Origin: Geoglobus ahangari
GTDB taxonomy: Archaea; Halobacteriota; Archaeoglobi; Archaeoglobales; Archaeoglobaceae
DNA length: 64,000 nucleotides
Assembly: GCF_001006045.1 (NCBI RefSeq)
Contig: NZ_CP011267.1
Span: 1,426,001-1,490,000, forward strand
Direction of reading: 5' to 3'
Below, piece after piece: positions 51,317 through 59,939 of the stretch. Position 1 is the stretch's first letter. The number at the start of each line of letters is the position of its first letter. The notes under the pieces are model-generated. The model saw only the letters and a program-made list of their open reading frames with translations. It did not search any database and was not told the origin of the DNA. The position numbers and the translations under genes are program-made.

Positions 51317-51882
51317 TTTCCAAGGCTCTCCTTTACTCCATTCTTAACAGCCCGCCATATCTTCCTCCCGAGTTCGCTCGCGGGCCCGGAGTACTTGTAC
51401 TTCCTGCCCTTCCCAGTTCTCGCAACCACGATCGCATCTGTGTTTGTTCCGGTGAACCTGTGGCCGAGCTCGAAGAGTGCTGCACTCTTTGCCTCTGTTG
51501 CTGTTATCACCGCGTTGACCATTCCACCGTCAGAAACGTCCGCATCTATGACGAGGATTATGTTTATCGTTCCGGGCGTTTTTAGAGGCTCGTTGGGGTT
51601 TTTCACGCCTGCAGTGATGAAGGCCGTGACCTCATCAGCGCTGACAACTGCGAGCTTGTCCATGGGCACGGAAGTCAGGAGGCCGAAGTACTCATCATCT
51701 CTGAAGCCGAGCTCTGAAGCAACGCCACGCAGGTACTCGACAGGGTCGTACCGCTCGAAGTCATCTGAGACTGTGTGGTTGAATATCGCTTTTACGTCCC
51801 TCCATCCCCCGAGAAGCCCGGAGCTCAGGGCGTTGAACTCCCCCTCCACGACGAGCGCATCCCTGATGATCCTGTACTCCAT
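51310..51882 (-). CDS. cbiZ: Adenosylcobinamide amidohydrolase
   Basis: 190 residues from ATG 51882. CbiZ family marks: FITAGVKNPNEPLKTPGTINI, then VIDADVSDGGMVNAVITATEAKSAAL and FTGTNTDAIVVARTGKG. It removes the aminopropanol tail of adenosylcobinamide so that archaea can salvage corrinoids. A TATA-like cgtttaaagc (minus strand, 51914-51923) supports this start; the longer frame to 51963 has no promoter. Just after the stop, a hydrophobic tail continues in another frame (separate entry). Confidence 0.9.
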   Translation of the reverse strand: MEYRIIRDALVVEGEFNALSSGLLGGWRDVKAIFNHTVSDDFERYDPVEYLRGVASELGFRDDEYFGLLTSVPMDKLAVVSADEVTAFITAGVKNPNEPLKTPGTINIILVIDADVSDGGMVNAVITATEAKSAALFELGHRFTGTNTDAIVVARTGKGRKYKYSGPASELGRKIWRAVKNGVKESLGKW

Positions 51883-52040
51883 GTTCAAACCCCGAGCTAA
51901 GCACGAACTACAGGCTTTAAACGTTTTCCGTAATCTCTCAATCCAAGCAGCCACGCTCGGCATTATCTCATGAAAAAAATTTAATTGCGAATTTCGAAAT
52001 ATATCCTAAGAACAATAATTATTAAAAGTATTTTCATGAA

Positions 52041-52050
52041 AATTTATATA
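52041..52050 (+). promoter_or_regulatory. TATA box of the surface beta-propeller gene
   Basis: aatttatata lies about 50-58 nt ahead of ATG 52099. Transcription from about 52072 would leave a 27-nt leader with GGAGG (about 52085-52089), so this gene has a leader, unlike most here. The rest of 51883-52098 is A/T-rich without further structure. Confidence 0.6.
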
Positions 52051-52098
52051 TAGTTAGAGGTCAAACTTAACACTGTAAAAATCTGGAGGAACAGCACC

Positions 52099-53316
52099 AT
52101 GTTTTTGAGAAAAACATACAGAAAAAGGCATGGAGCCTTAATTGTGGCAGCAATCTGCGCACTTGCATTCTCTGGCATTTTGGGTGCATCTGCATCCGAA
52201 TGGGCGGTTGTGGCCAATTCCGATAACGCCACGATAAGCACGATAAACCTGAGTGCGAGCCCATCTGCTGTTCACGGGCCATTTCTTCAGGGCCAGCTTG
52301 GAGTGCAGGATGGCGTTCTCGACGTGGTAATCACTCCCGACAGCAGGCGCGCTGTGGTCAGCAACTTCTACAGCAATGAGATATACGTGGTGAACATCAC
52401 AGACCCAACCAGTCCGGTGGTGGAGGGCTCGGTTTCGATACCCTTCAGCCCCGAGGATCTCGCCATAACTTCTGACGGCAAATACGTCCTCGTCACTGAC
52501 GGATTGAGTGCACTAGAGATGGCAGTGGTTGATCTGAACGCCATGACCCTCAACGCCACGTACTCTCTTCAGAACGACTACATGAACGCCATAGCCATCG
52601 CTCCCGACAACACCGTGATCATCGTGAGCTACCTGACGGACAAGATCATCTACGGGATGTTCGACCCGAATGTGGGGATAGCGTCGGTGAACACGATGCA
52701 AACTGAAGACGGCCCGGTTAACGTAGAGATTTCACCTGACGGGAAAACCGTTCTGGTTGCGAACTATGAGTCCGGCGGCAACATGAGCGTGTATGCAATT
52801 ACAGCACCCGGAACGCTCGCTCCGGGGGTAACGCCGCTTGTTACGGGTTTGCCGAATGGCATACAGTCAATCGCCTTCTCACCTGACGGGACTAAGGCGT
52901 ATGTGGTCTCCACGGCAGACTCTGCTGACGACGTGCTGTCATGGGTTCAGATTAACAGCGTCGGAGACGTGTCGCTTGGTGGATCGGGCGTTGCAACTCT
53001 GCTGTCAAATGTTGATGACGGCTACTTCGGAGTTGATGTTGTGGCGCTCACGTCTGATGGAAGCGTGGCTGTTGTGGGGAACCCGGGTGAGGGGTTTGCA
53101 ATGAGCCCGAGCAAGAACGTGACGATGGTCGATCTGAGCACATGGGTCACGAGCTCGATAAACACGAACGAGGCATATCCGAGCGGAATAAAGACGTTCA
53201 CGCAAGCAAAAACCACTCCACCGCTCAGCTCCATTCCGGAATTCGAGAGTATTGCTGTGCCACTGCTTGGTGTGATTGGAGTCATTCTCGTGGCCGGATT
53301 GAGAAGGGATGGGTAG
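52099..53316 (+). CDS. Exported YVTN-type beta-propeller surface protein with PEF-CTERM-like tail
   Basis: 405 residues. Signal peptide (1-33; KRHGALIVAAICALAFSGIL then GASASE). The body has repeated WD/YVTN-like units (VVITPDSRRAVVSNFYSNEI, ISPDGKTVLVANYESGG, FSPDGTKAYVVSTADSADD), about six or seven blades. The end (IPEFESIAVPLLGVIGVILV then AGLRRDG) is an IPEF motif, hydrophobic helix and Arg-Arg, as in the PEF-CTERM signals processed by archaeosortases. It is probably a cell-surface or S-layer-associated binding protein; ligand unknown. Confidence 0.87.
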   Translation: MFLRKTYRKRHGALIVAAICALAFSGILGASASEWAVVANSDNATISTINLSASPSAVHGPFLQGQLGVQDGVLDVVITPDSRRAVVSNFYSNEIYVVNITDPTSPVVEGSVSIPFSPEDLAITSDGKYVLVTDGLSALEMAVVDLNAMTLNATYSLQNDYMNAIAIAPDNTVIIVSYLTDKIIYGMFDPNVGIASVNTMQTEDGPVNVEISPDGKTVLVANYESGGNMSVYAITAPGTLAPGVTPLVTGLPNGIQSIAFSPDGTKAYVVSTADSADDVLSWVQINSVGDVSLGGSGVATLLSNVDDGYFGVDVVALTSDGSVAVVGNPGEGFAMSPSKNVTMVDLSTWVTSSINTNEAYPSGIKTFTQAKTTPPLSSIPEFESIAVPLLGVIGVILVAGLRRDG

Positions 53317-53406
53317 CCCACCCAAATATTTTTGTTTTAACATTTTTTAGAGCTCGTTGACTCATTTCAGCGGTGTTTTTGGAGGGCACTAAGCCAGAAG
53401 AAAAAG

Positions 53407-53478
53407 TGCCCCGGCCGGGAGTTGAACCCGGGTCCGGGAGTCCGCAGCCCCCGAGGATATCCGCTACCCTACCGGGGC
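53407..53478 (-). tRNA. tRNA-Arg (anticodon GCG)
   Basis: The minus strand folds into 72 nt. Acceptor GCCCCGG pairs with CCGGGGC; anticodon stem GGGGG/CTCCC holds the loop CTGCGGA, giving anticodon GCG; the T arm is CCGGGTTCAACTCCCGG. No intron and no encoded CCA. A run of T follows the discriminator base directly (53401-53405, minus strand), a probable terminator. Confidence 0.92.
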
Positions 53479-53576
53479 ACACATGAGACATTCTCGCGTT
53501 GCTTATTTACTTGTTGATGCAGAGTTGCGGGGGAATATTTATCTTGTCCCTGACCGATGTTCATAGGGGCATGAGC

Positions 53577-54119
53577 ATGAGAAAAGTCCACATCGTACTT
53601 CTTGCCACCACTCTCTTGATTTTTGGATGTACCGGACAGGAATCGATGGAAAAGGGCACACTCTCAGTAACCTCATCCTTCAAAAATGGTGGTGAGATTC
53701 CGAAGAAGTACACGTGCGATGGCGTGAATATCAACCCTCCTCTGGTGATTGGTGGGGTTAGCGATAAGGCTAAAAGCCTCGTCATCATCGCTGACGATCC
53801 CGACGCCCCAATGGGCACCTTCACCCACTGGATAGCATGGAACATTCCGGTGACGGACAGGATCCCGGAGGGGGTTCCAAAGGCCGGTGCTGTAAGCAAG
53901 CCGGTGAGGATGGTGCAGGGTGTCAACGATTTTGGGAAGGTTGGCTACGATGGCCCCTGTCCGCCCCGAGGAGAGAAGCACCGCTACTTTTTCAGGGTTT
54001 ACGCTCTCGACACCATGCTCGACCTCGAGCCCGGAGCTGACAGAAAGGAGCTCGAATCGGCCATGAAGGGGCACGTGATTCAGTACGGGGAGATCATGGG
54101 AATGTATGGGAGGAGCTGA
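53577..54119 (+). CDS. PEBP (YbhB/YbcL) family lipoprotein
   Basis: 180 residues from ATG 53577, chosen because AGGGGC lies 6 nt upstream (ATG 53571 is possible). Lipobox LIFGC with Cys18. The phosphatidylethanolamine-binding-protein core has DDPDAPMGTFTHWIAWNIP near 76-94 and YDGPCPPRGEKHRYFFRVYALD near 128-149, the two ligand-pocket motifs. Bacterial and archaeal members are of unclear function, perhaps binding anionic ligands or inhibiting proteases. It has its own TATA (near 53532-53541). Confidence 0.9.
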   Translation: MRKVHIVLLATTLLIFGCTGQESMEKGTLSVTSSFKNGGEIPKKYTCDGVNINPPLVIGGVSDKAKSLVIIADDPDAPMGTFTHWIAWNIPVTDRIPEGVPKAGAVSKPVRMVQGVNDFGKVGYDGPCPPRGEKHRYFFRVYALDTMLDLEPGADRKELESAMKGHVIQYGEIMGMYGRS

Positions 54120-54155
54120 GGCCAAGTTTATCTATTGGTTTTTCCAACTTTCACC

Positions 54156-55790
54156 ATGAGCCTCGCCATCGTTGATGTTGGCAGCAGAAATGTAAAGCTC
54201 TCCAGAATCCCGGAGAAGGATGAGAGGGAGCTGATAGGTGGGAAGGGGATAGCAACCAAGCTTCTCCTCAGCATTCCCGAAAAAGCTGACCTGCTGTCAC
54301 CTGAGAACGCCATAATATTTGCCGTCGGGCCTGTTAATTCATTCAGGCTTTCCGGGGCGTCGAGAATGACTGCCGTCTTCAAGTCCCCTCTGACTGGGGG
54401 TTATGGCGAGAGCCAGTGCGGTGGCTTTGCCCCTCACGAAATGGCGCTTACAGGGATTAACGCCCTTATGATAACCGGTAGGAGCGATAGGCCTGTGTAC
54501 TTGGTTGTTGAAGATGGAAGTGTCGAGGTCAAGCCAGCCGACCACCTGTGGGGGCTCGACGCGTTTGAGACCGAGGAAGCACTCAGGAAGGATGAGGGTG
54601 GGGAAGTGATCGCCATTGGGCAGGCCGGGGAAAATCTGGTTAGATTTGCGTGCATAACTCACAGGAGGGGCAGGCAGTTTGGGAGAGCTGGGGGAGGAGC
54701 GGTTCTTGGGTCGAAGAGGGTGAAGGCCATCGTCTTTAAAGGAGACGGAGAGAGCAGGATCGACAGGGAGTTCGAGGAGTTTCTTGATGAGCAGGTGATT
54801 CCGAAGCTCTCCGCACTGCAGGAGTACGGGACGCCCAACATCATGTGGCTAGTGAATAAATCGAAGAGCCTGCCGTCATACTACTGGGAGAAGTCCGAGT
54901 TCGACATCGAGAGCATCGATGCGGAGGCTATGCTGAAATACTTTGTTAGAAGGAACGCTTGCTACTCATGCAAGGTCGCGTGCGGGAGGATAAGCAGGAC
55001 TGAAAGGGCCGAGGTGGAGGGGCCGGAGTACGAAACTCTATACGCATTCGGCTCGCTGCTCGGAAATTCCAACTTGAAGTCGATAATCGAGGCCAACGAG
55101 CTCGCTGACAGGCTCGGAATGGACACGATATCTTTGGGGAACGCCATCGGTTTTGCGATCACGCTGAGCAGGCTCGGGAAAATTGACGAAAGGCTTGACT
55201 TCGGTGAGGGCGAGAAGTACGTTGAGCTCGTCAGGAAGGTTGCTTTCAGGGAAGGCGTAGGGAACCTGCTTGCTGAAGGCGTTGCGAGGATGGAAAAGCT
55301 CACGGGAGTTGAGGGGGTGCACGTGAACGGGCTCGAACCTCCTGCCTATGATCCCAGAGGAATTTTCGGCGTAGCTTTGGCCTACTCAACCTCGCCGAGG
55401 GGGGCATGCCACATGCGGAGCTGCGCCTACAGGCCAAACCTTGCCGGACAGCTGAACAGGCTTTCTCCAGAAGGTCAGGCTCAGCTCGTCAAGGAGCTTG
55501 AGGACTTCTACGCTGTCGTTGACAGCCTTGTTTACTGCCGCTTCCTCGCACTGCCTCAGATAGGGATGGGCTGGGAGGACGTGGCGAGGCTGCTTGAGAT
55601 CTCCACCGGCAGAAAGTACGGGGTGGAGCAGCTGAAGAGGATAGGCCACATGATACACAGCATGGCCTGGGAGTTCAACAGGAGGGAGGGAATCGAATAC
55701 GGAAGGCTGCCATCAAAGCTCTTCGAGTACGGGCTGAGGAGGGAGGATTTCGAGAGGATGCTCGGGGAATACGTTGGGTTGAGGGGTTAA
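54156..55790 (+). CDS. Aldehyde:ferredoxin oxidoreductase family protein
   Basis: 544 residues from ATG 54156. AOR N-terminal domain with GKGIATKLLL and VGPVNSFRLSGASRMTAVFKSPLTGG-type pterin-binding sequence; iron-sulfur ligands in CYSCKVACGR near 276-285, and a C-terminal Cys (VYCRF near 464) as fourth ligand; central segments EGPEYETLYAFG and AYDPRGIFGVALAYSTSPRGACHM. It would hold a tungsten bis-pterin and oxidise an aldehyde or reduce an acid. It is about 60 residues shorter than typical AOR. No radical SAM maturase is directly adjacent, unlike the second AOR at 62.6 kb. Confidence 0.88.
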   Translation: MSLAIVDVGSRNVKLSRIPEKDERELIGGKGIATKLLLSIPEKADLLSPENAIIFAVGPVNSFRLSGASRMTAVFKSPLTGGYGESQCGGFAPHEMALTGINALMITGRSDRPVYLVVEDGSVEVKPADHLWGLDAFETEEALRKDEGGEVIAIGQAGENLVRFACITHRRGRQFGRAGGGAVLGSKRVKAIVFKGDGESRIDREFEEFLDEQVIPKLSALQEYGTPNIMWLVNKSKSLPSYYWEKSEFDIESIDAEAMLKYFVRRNACYSCKVACGRISRTERAEVEGPEYETLYAFGSLLGNSNLKSIIEANELADRLGMDTISLGNAIGFAITLSRLGKIDERLDFGEGEKYVELVRKVAFREGVGNLLAEGVARMEKLTGVEGVHVNGLEPPAYDPRGIFGVALAYSTSPRGACHMRSCAYRPNLAGQLNRLSPEGQAQLVKELEDFYAVVDSLVYCRFLALPQIGMGWEDVARLLEISTGRKYGVEQLKRIGHMIHSMAWEFNRREGIEYGRLPSKLFEYGLRREDFERMLGEYVGLRG

Positions 55791-55997
55791 GCGGTACTTC
55801 GAATCGCCATATTCTTACAAATTTTGTGTGCGCTTGGTTTCCTTAGGGTAAAAAATTCTCTATCTTAGAGCATCTTGGCAATCTTTTATCTTTGTAGCTA
55901 TAAATGACAGCATAAAATAAAATTATTAAAATTTTTCTCAAAACATGGTCAGAAGAAATATATGTCTGTAACATTTAACTATAAGGTGGTGATTAGC
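55791..55997. other. A/T-rich gap before the exported-protein island
   Basis: This 207-base gap is visibly richer in A/T than the flanks and contains several TATA-like runs (around 55917-55937: aaataaaattattaaaattttt). One may drive the gene at 55998. I see no repeat, tRNA or convincing small reading frame. Confidence 0.5.
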
Positions 55998-57218
55998 ATG
56001 AAGTATCTGGTGGTGGCTTCGTTAATGGCGCTTCTGGCTGTCGCGGTGAGTGCTCACGCGAGTGAGGTGGTTTCTGTTTCTCAGCCAGTGCCGATACCTG
56101 TGGAGAGGGTGGACATCGAAAAAGTGTACGAGAACGTTACTAAGATCGTCGTGGAGCCAAAGTACAAGCACCTGCGCTTAATGCCGGGAGACGAGAAAAC
56201 TTTTACAGTCAAACTCAAGAATCCAAACGAAAAGGATGTTGTGGTGGAGCCGAGAGTGGTCACATTCCCCATCTTCGATAACTTGGTTGGCAAAGACTGG
56301 GTTAGTTTTGACAAAAGCAAGTTCGTATTAAAGGCTGGTGAAAGCGCCGAAATTAAGGTAACGGTGAAGGTGCCAGAAGATGCCGGAAAGGGGTACTACA
56401 ATTCAATGGTCGTCTTCACAAACGACAGCATCCAGATGCCCTATCCATCCGTAAGGCCTATCTATGTGAACCAGATGAGCCTGAGCGTGAACGTGTGGGT
56501 TCCACCTGTGGTGAGGATTTACCCGAGGTTTATTGATGACAGGGTTGAAGCTGGTGGGAGCTATGAGTACAAGATATATGTAGAGAACACGGGAGATCAC
56601 CCACTAAAGATGAATCCATCCCTGGTGAGGGAAGAGGGAGTCTACTATGACCCGTTCTCTCCTGTAACTTGGATGGACGACAGTCTGGTGACCATAGAGG
56701 CTCCAAAAGTGATTGAGCCTAAGTCCAAGGCCGTTGTAAAGGTGAAGGTGAACGTCCCGTCTTCGGTTAAAGGCATTCTGAGAGCGAGTCTCAACTTGAA
56801 TGTCGAGGATCCGGGATTGGACGAGTGGATGCAGAGAATTGATTTGAACTTGCAGGTTTACGAAAAGCCAAGCGAACCCTTCGTTAAAACATTCGCTGTC
56901 GAAAACGCCACGAAAGTCACGATAACTGTCTCGACAAGCAACTACGGAAAGGGTGCAGAAAAGCTTGATGAGGTTGATGTTAGGGTGGTCTCTCCAGTTG
57001 GGGTTGTGAACCTGAAACCGAGCAGAGTCGTCGAAGAAGTCAGAGTGTCTCTGTCTGACTCAAAGCTGCCGCCTTGGGAGGAGGTTGAGGGGATTTACAC
57101 CGTTACGGGCTACAAGAGAACTGAGGTTTACACGATCGAAAACCCGGTTGACGGAGTCTGGAAGGTGGAGGTGCTGCCAAGCAGCGAAAGCTTCAGTCTC
57201 GTGGTGGAGGTAGAGTGA
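55998..57218 (+). CDS. Exported Ig-like domain protein
   Basis: 406 residues from ATG 55998, preceded by GGTGGTGAT. Signal peptide 1-20 (KYLVVASLMALLAVAVSAHA). The mature part consists of about three beta-sandwich domains of the kind seen in COG1470-like archaeal surface proteins (LMPGDEKTFTVKLKNPNEKD, LKAGESAEIKVTVKVPEDAG, VEAGGSYEYKIYVENTGDHP). No C-terminal anchor or sorting signal is visible, so it may be secreted or held by partners. First gene of a five-gene run ending with a radical SAM enzyme. Confidence 0.75.
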   Translation: MKYLVVASLMALLAVAVSAHASEVVSVSQPVPIPVERVDIEKVYENVTKIVVEPKYKHLRLMPGDEKTFTVKLKNPNEKDVVVEPRVVTFPIFDNLVGKDWVSFDKSKFVLKAGESAEIKVTVKVPEDAGKGYYNSMVVFTNDSIQMPYPSVRPIYVNQMSLSVNVWVPPVVRIYPRFIDDRVEAGGSYEYKIYVENTGDHPLKMNPSLVREEGVYYDPFSPVTWMDDSLVTIEAPKVIEPKSKAVVKVKVNVPSSVKGILRASLNLNVEDPGLDEWMQRIDLNLQVYEKPSEPFVKTFAVENATKVTITVSTSNYGKGAEKLDEVDVRVVSPVGVVNLKPSRVVEEVRVSLSDSKLPPWEEVEGIYTVTGYKRTEVYTIENPVDGVWKVEVLPSSESFSLVVEVE

Positions 57219-57219
57219 A

Positions 57220-57780
57220 TTGAGGTGGCTTTTCCTAATTTTTCTTTTTTCTGTTCTTACAATGGCCTGCATACAAGAGGAGAATGCGAAAACGAATTTC
57301 AGTGGGAATGGGACTAACACCAGCGATGAAAATTCTGTGCAGACCATTGATGAGCTGGCGAGGGAGATAAAGAACGCTCCAGAAGATTTTCTCTATCCGT
57401 ACGATGGACTCAGTTACGATACAATCGCTGTCAATGTTGAAAGTGGCAGAGTTATTGTAAAGGCGACGAGCGAGGAAGTTCCCGGAGAGGACGTGTACAT
57501 GTTTGTTTACGAAAATGGGACTTTGGTCTTGAAATCTTACCTTCTTGAGGCTATACCCCCCAGTGTGAGAGAACAGGCAATAGCGATAGCCCTGAGCAAC
57601 AGAACGGTCTACGAGAATGCAGATGGACACATAACTGTCAGGAGGGTCTTACCCCACACCGCCGCGAAGTTCTACATTCCAAAGGAGTTATTCAGCGTTA
57701 CTTGGCATGGCGACAGGATTGTCTCAGCTCTCGTGGATTTGGAAGAAGGCACCGTTGTGAAGACATACCTTTCTGGCTAA
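57220..57780 (+). CDS. Lipoprotein of unknown function
   Basis: 186 residues from TTG 57220, two bases after the previous stop, with GGAGGT about 10 nt upstream. Signal peptide and lipobox LTMAC (Cys17) are followed by an Asn/Thr/Ser-rich linker with several N-glycosylation-type NXS/T sites, and a folded domain (about 40-186: YDTIAVNVESGRVIVKATSE, VRRVLPHTAAKFYIPKELF). I do not recognise a family. Linked to the exported Ig-like gene by translation coupling. Confidence 0.7.
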   Translation: MRWLFLIFLFSVLTMACIQEENAKTNFSGNGTNTSDENSVQTIDELAREIKNAPEDFLYPYDGLSYDTIAVNVESGRVIVKATSEEVPGEDVYMFVYENGTLVLKSYLLEAIPPSVREQAIAIALSNRTVYENADGHITVRRVLPHTAAKFYIPKELFSVTWHGDRIVSALVDLEEGTVVKTYLSG

Positions 57781-57801
57781 TCAGCAGAGGGGGGATGGCT
57801 T

Positions 57802-58167
57802 ATGGGTAAGACCTCAATTGTCTATCTCATTATATTTTTGAACACTGTATTTTTCCTCTACGCCCTTTTTGAGAACTTCGTGTACTCCTCTGTAGTTCTC
57901 TCGGAAATTTTGCTTATTGTGCTGTACATGCTGAGTAAAGATAAAATCTGCCTGAAACTGTTTGCTGTTCCCATACTTGTGTCTGGAATGCTGGTTGTGG
58001 TATATCCCTTCACCTTTAATGGCTTTTTCAGGCTGGTGTGGAACATTCTTTATTTTGCTCAGCTGCTCCTCACTTTCACGCTCCCTCCAGCTTGCGGTGC
58101 AAGGTATCTGAAAAACTTGGAAAAAAGTCATGAACGTGGGTGGCATGTGTATGAATCGGGAAACTAA
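57802..58167 (+). CDS. Four-helix membrane protein
   Basis: 121 residues with about four hydrophobic helices (5-24, 28-44, 52-70 and 75-92) and a charged C-terminal tail (KNLEKSHERGWHVYESGN). No family is recognised. GGGGGA just upstream (about 57787-57792) is a weak ribosome site. Its last bases overlap the next gene by 17 nt. Base composition is clearly more A/T-rich than the window average. Confidence 0.65.
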   Translation: MGKTSIVYLIIFLNTVFFLYALFENFVYSSVVLSEILLIVLYMLSKDKICLKLFAVPILVSGMLVVVYPFTFNGFFRLVWNILYFAQLLLTFTLPPACGARYLKNLEKSHERGWHVYESGN

Positions 58168-58834
58168 AATTACAATCGCGGCATTACTGCTCGTTTTTAT
58201 CTTCTTCACAGGCTTGGCGTTCTCTTTATTCACTCTCCCGTTCGTAAACCTTCCAGCAGAATACGATTACAGGGTAATCTACGAGATTGACGGTGAACTC
58301 CCTCAAAACATCACGCTGATACTGCCAGTCCCATACTTTGAAGGTGAGGTTGCGAGACTCAGACCTCCACCCGGGGTTAACGTTAGCTATGTGGAAGCCG
58401 AATATGGGGAGATGTTGAAAGTGACAATTACAGTCAGCAGCGAGATTGACAGGATGCACATGCTGCGCATTGCCCACTTTACCAGTCATGAAGGGACGAT
58501 CGATGTTGTGAAGGTGAATGCGACCCTCTCACCCCTCCTTCAAAAAGAGCTGCAATCAAGAAAAGAAACCAAAGACGGGTTTTCAGAGATTTACAGGATA
58601 AAGGTTCCAGTATATGCGGAATTTGATGGGAACGCCAGTATTGAAATCCTTTACAATGTTGATTCTGGCTTTCAGGCACTACCATTCTTTTTCCTCCCGC
58701 TCCCGTGGGAGCCGAAATACGGATGGAAGCCGTACATTGGCCACAAAAGCTTGAAGTTTAGGATAATATCTAAGGGCTGGCAGGTTGTGGAAGGAGAAGA
58801 AACGATCAGGATTGTCTACCAAAGGATGTTTTGA
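58151..58834 (+). CDS. Membrane-anchored extracytoplasmic protein
   Basis: 227 residues from ATG 58151, with GGTGGC about 7 nt before it; ATG 58130 would add seven residues. One N-terminal helix (about 8-30, KITIAALLLVFIFFTGLAFS) anchors a beta-rich outer domain (YRVIYEIDGELPQNITLILP, VNVSYVEAEYGEMLKVTITV). No family is recognised. Its stop shares bases with the ATG of the radical SAM gene. Confidence 0.65.
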   Translation: MNRETKITIAALLLVFIFFTGLAFSLFTLPFVNLPAEYDYRVIYEIDGELPQNITLILPVPYFEGEVARLRPPPGVNVSYVEAEYGEMLKVTITVSSEIDRMHMLRIAHFTSHEGTIDVVKVNATLSPLLQKELQSRKETKDGFSEIYRIKVPVYAEFDGNASIEILYNVDSGFQALPFFFLPLPWEPKYGWKPYIGHKSLKFRIISKGWQVVEGEETIRIVYQRMF

Positions 58835-59829
58835 TGTTTGAGGGGGTGGTATCAATTTTTTCTAACGCCACTCCATACATGGGACTTGTTAAGGTGTACT
58901 TCGGAAACAGGGTACTAAGAAAAAAGAGGCCCGTGATTTTCGCGCACATGGTAACCTTCAGGTGCAACATGCGATGTCACTACTGCATGTACTGGAAGAA
59001 AAGCGGAGAAGAGGTGAGTCTGGGTGAAGTCGTGAAGATGCTGAAAGAGGCCTCTGAGGAGGGGCTGGCGATCTACACGGCAACTGGTGGAGAGCCCCTT
59101 CTGAGGAACGACATTGAGCAGATCGTTTCTGCTGCGAGGGACTATGGCTTTTACACGACCCTCGTTACGAATGGTCTTCTCCTAAAAAGGAGGGGGCTGA
59201 GCGGCTTGGATCTGCTCACTGTAAGTCTCGATACCTTGGACAGGGAAAAGTTCGCCAGAATTACCGGGGTAAATGCTCTGAATGAGGTTGTGGATGCCAT
59301 TAAGTGGGCTTCCGAGAGGTTCCGGATGAACGTAAATGTGGTTGTGCATGAGGAGAACGCGAATGAGATTTTCAGGCTTGTTGAATTCGCAGACTCACTT
59401 GGAATTGGGATAACATTCGAGCCAGTCTCAAGTTACTTTGCCGGATGTGCGAGCATCTCACCAAAAACTCTAAGAAGAACCTTTGCCGAGATACTGAGAT
59501 TGAAGAGGGATTACAGGTGCATATGGAACACGGAAGGGTATTTAAGGCTGGTAATGGAAACTCAGAATTTCCCGTGCCTTCCATACTTCCTGCTCAGAGT
59601 CAATCCAGACGGAACTGTAATTGCTCCCTGTTACGAGGTTGACCATGTAGCGGTTGGAAACCTCACTTCTCAAACCTTGAAAAGCGTCGTGAGCAGCGAC
59701 GCCTTCATTAAATCATGTGAGGTAGGGGAGTGCGGGAAGTGCTATCTGCTTTGCTATGTTGAGCCTTCGATGGTGTTTTCAAGCTTGAGATGGGCCGTGA
59801 AAAGCATTTACGGGATCTTGAAAGCGTGA
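58834..59829 (+). CDS. Radical SAM enzyme with SPASM-like C-terminus
   Basis: 331 residues from ATG 58834. Radical SAM motif C44-x3-C48-x2-C51 (TFRCNMRCHYCMYW), GGEP near 88-91, and NGLLLKRRG. The C-terminal part has PCLPYF, NPDGTVIAPCYEVD and the run C-x4-C-x2-C-x3-C, like a SPASM/twitch domain binding an extra cluster. Such enzymes modify peptides, or act on lipids or cofactors. The 40-residue N-terminal extension is not recognised. Operon partners are exported and membrane proteins, so a target outside or in the membrane is possible. Confidence 0.82.
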   Translation: MFEGVVSIFSNATPYMGLVKVYFGNRVLRKKRPVIFAHMVTFRCNMRCHYCMYWKKSGEEVSLGEVVKMLKEASEEGLAIYTATGGEPLLRNDIEQIVSAARDYGFYTTLVTNGLLLKRRGLSGLDLLTVSLDTLDREKFARITGVNALNEVVDAIKWASERFRMNVNVVVHEENANEIFRLVEFADSLGIGITFEPVSSYFAGCASISPKTLRRTFAEILRLKRDYRCIWNTEGYLRLVMETQNFPCLPYFLLRVNPDGTVIAPCYEVDHVAVGNLTSQTLKSVVSSDAFIKSCEVGECGKCYLLCYVEPSMVFSSLRWAVKSIYGILKA

Positions 59830-59939
59830 ATATCAATAATGGTGGTTTCAAAAAAGACTCAACAAAAAAGATTTGAGAGTGGATTTTTGTTTGGGAATGT
59901 TTGGAAGTGTGGGGACGTAAGAAGCCTAAAAAATGGTAA

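Noticed and set aside
55791-55997. Insertion-sequence remnant or attachment site at the AT-rich island edge
   Set aside because: No inverted repeats, transposase fragments, target duplications or adjacent tRNA (the nearest, tRNA-Arg, is over 2 kb away) were seen.
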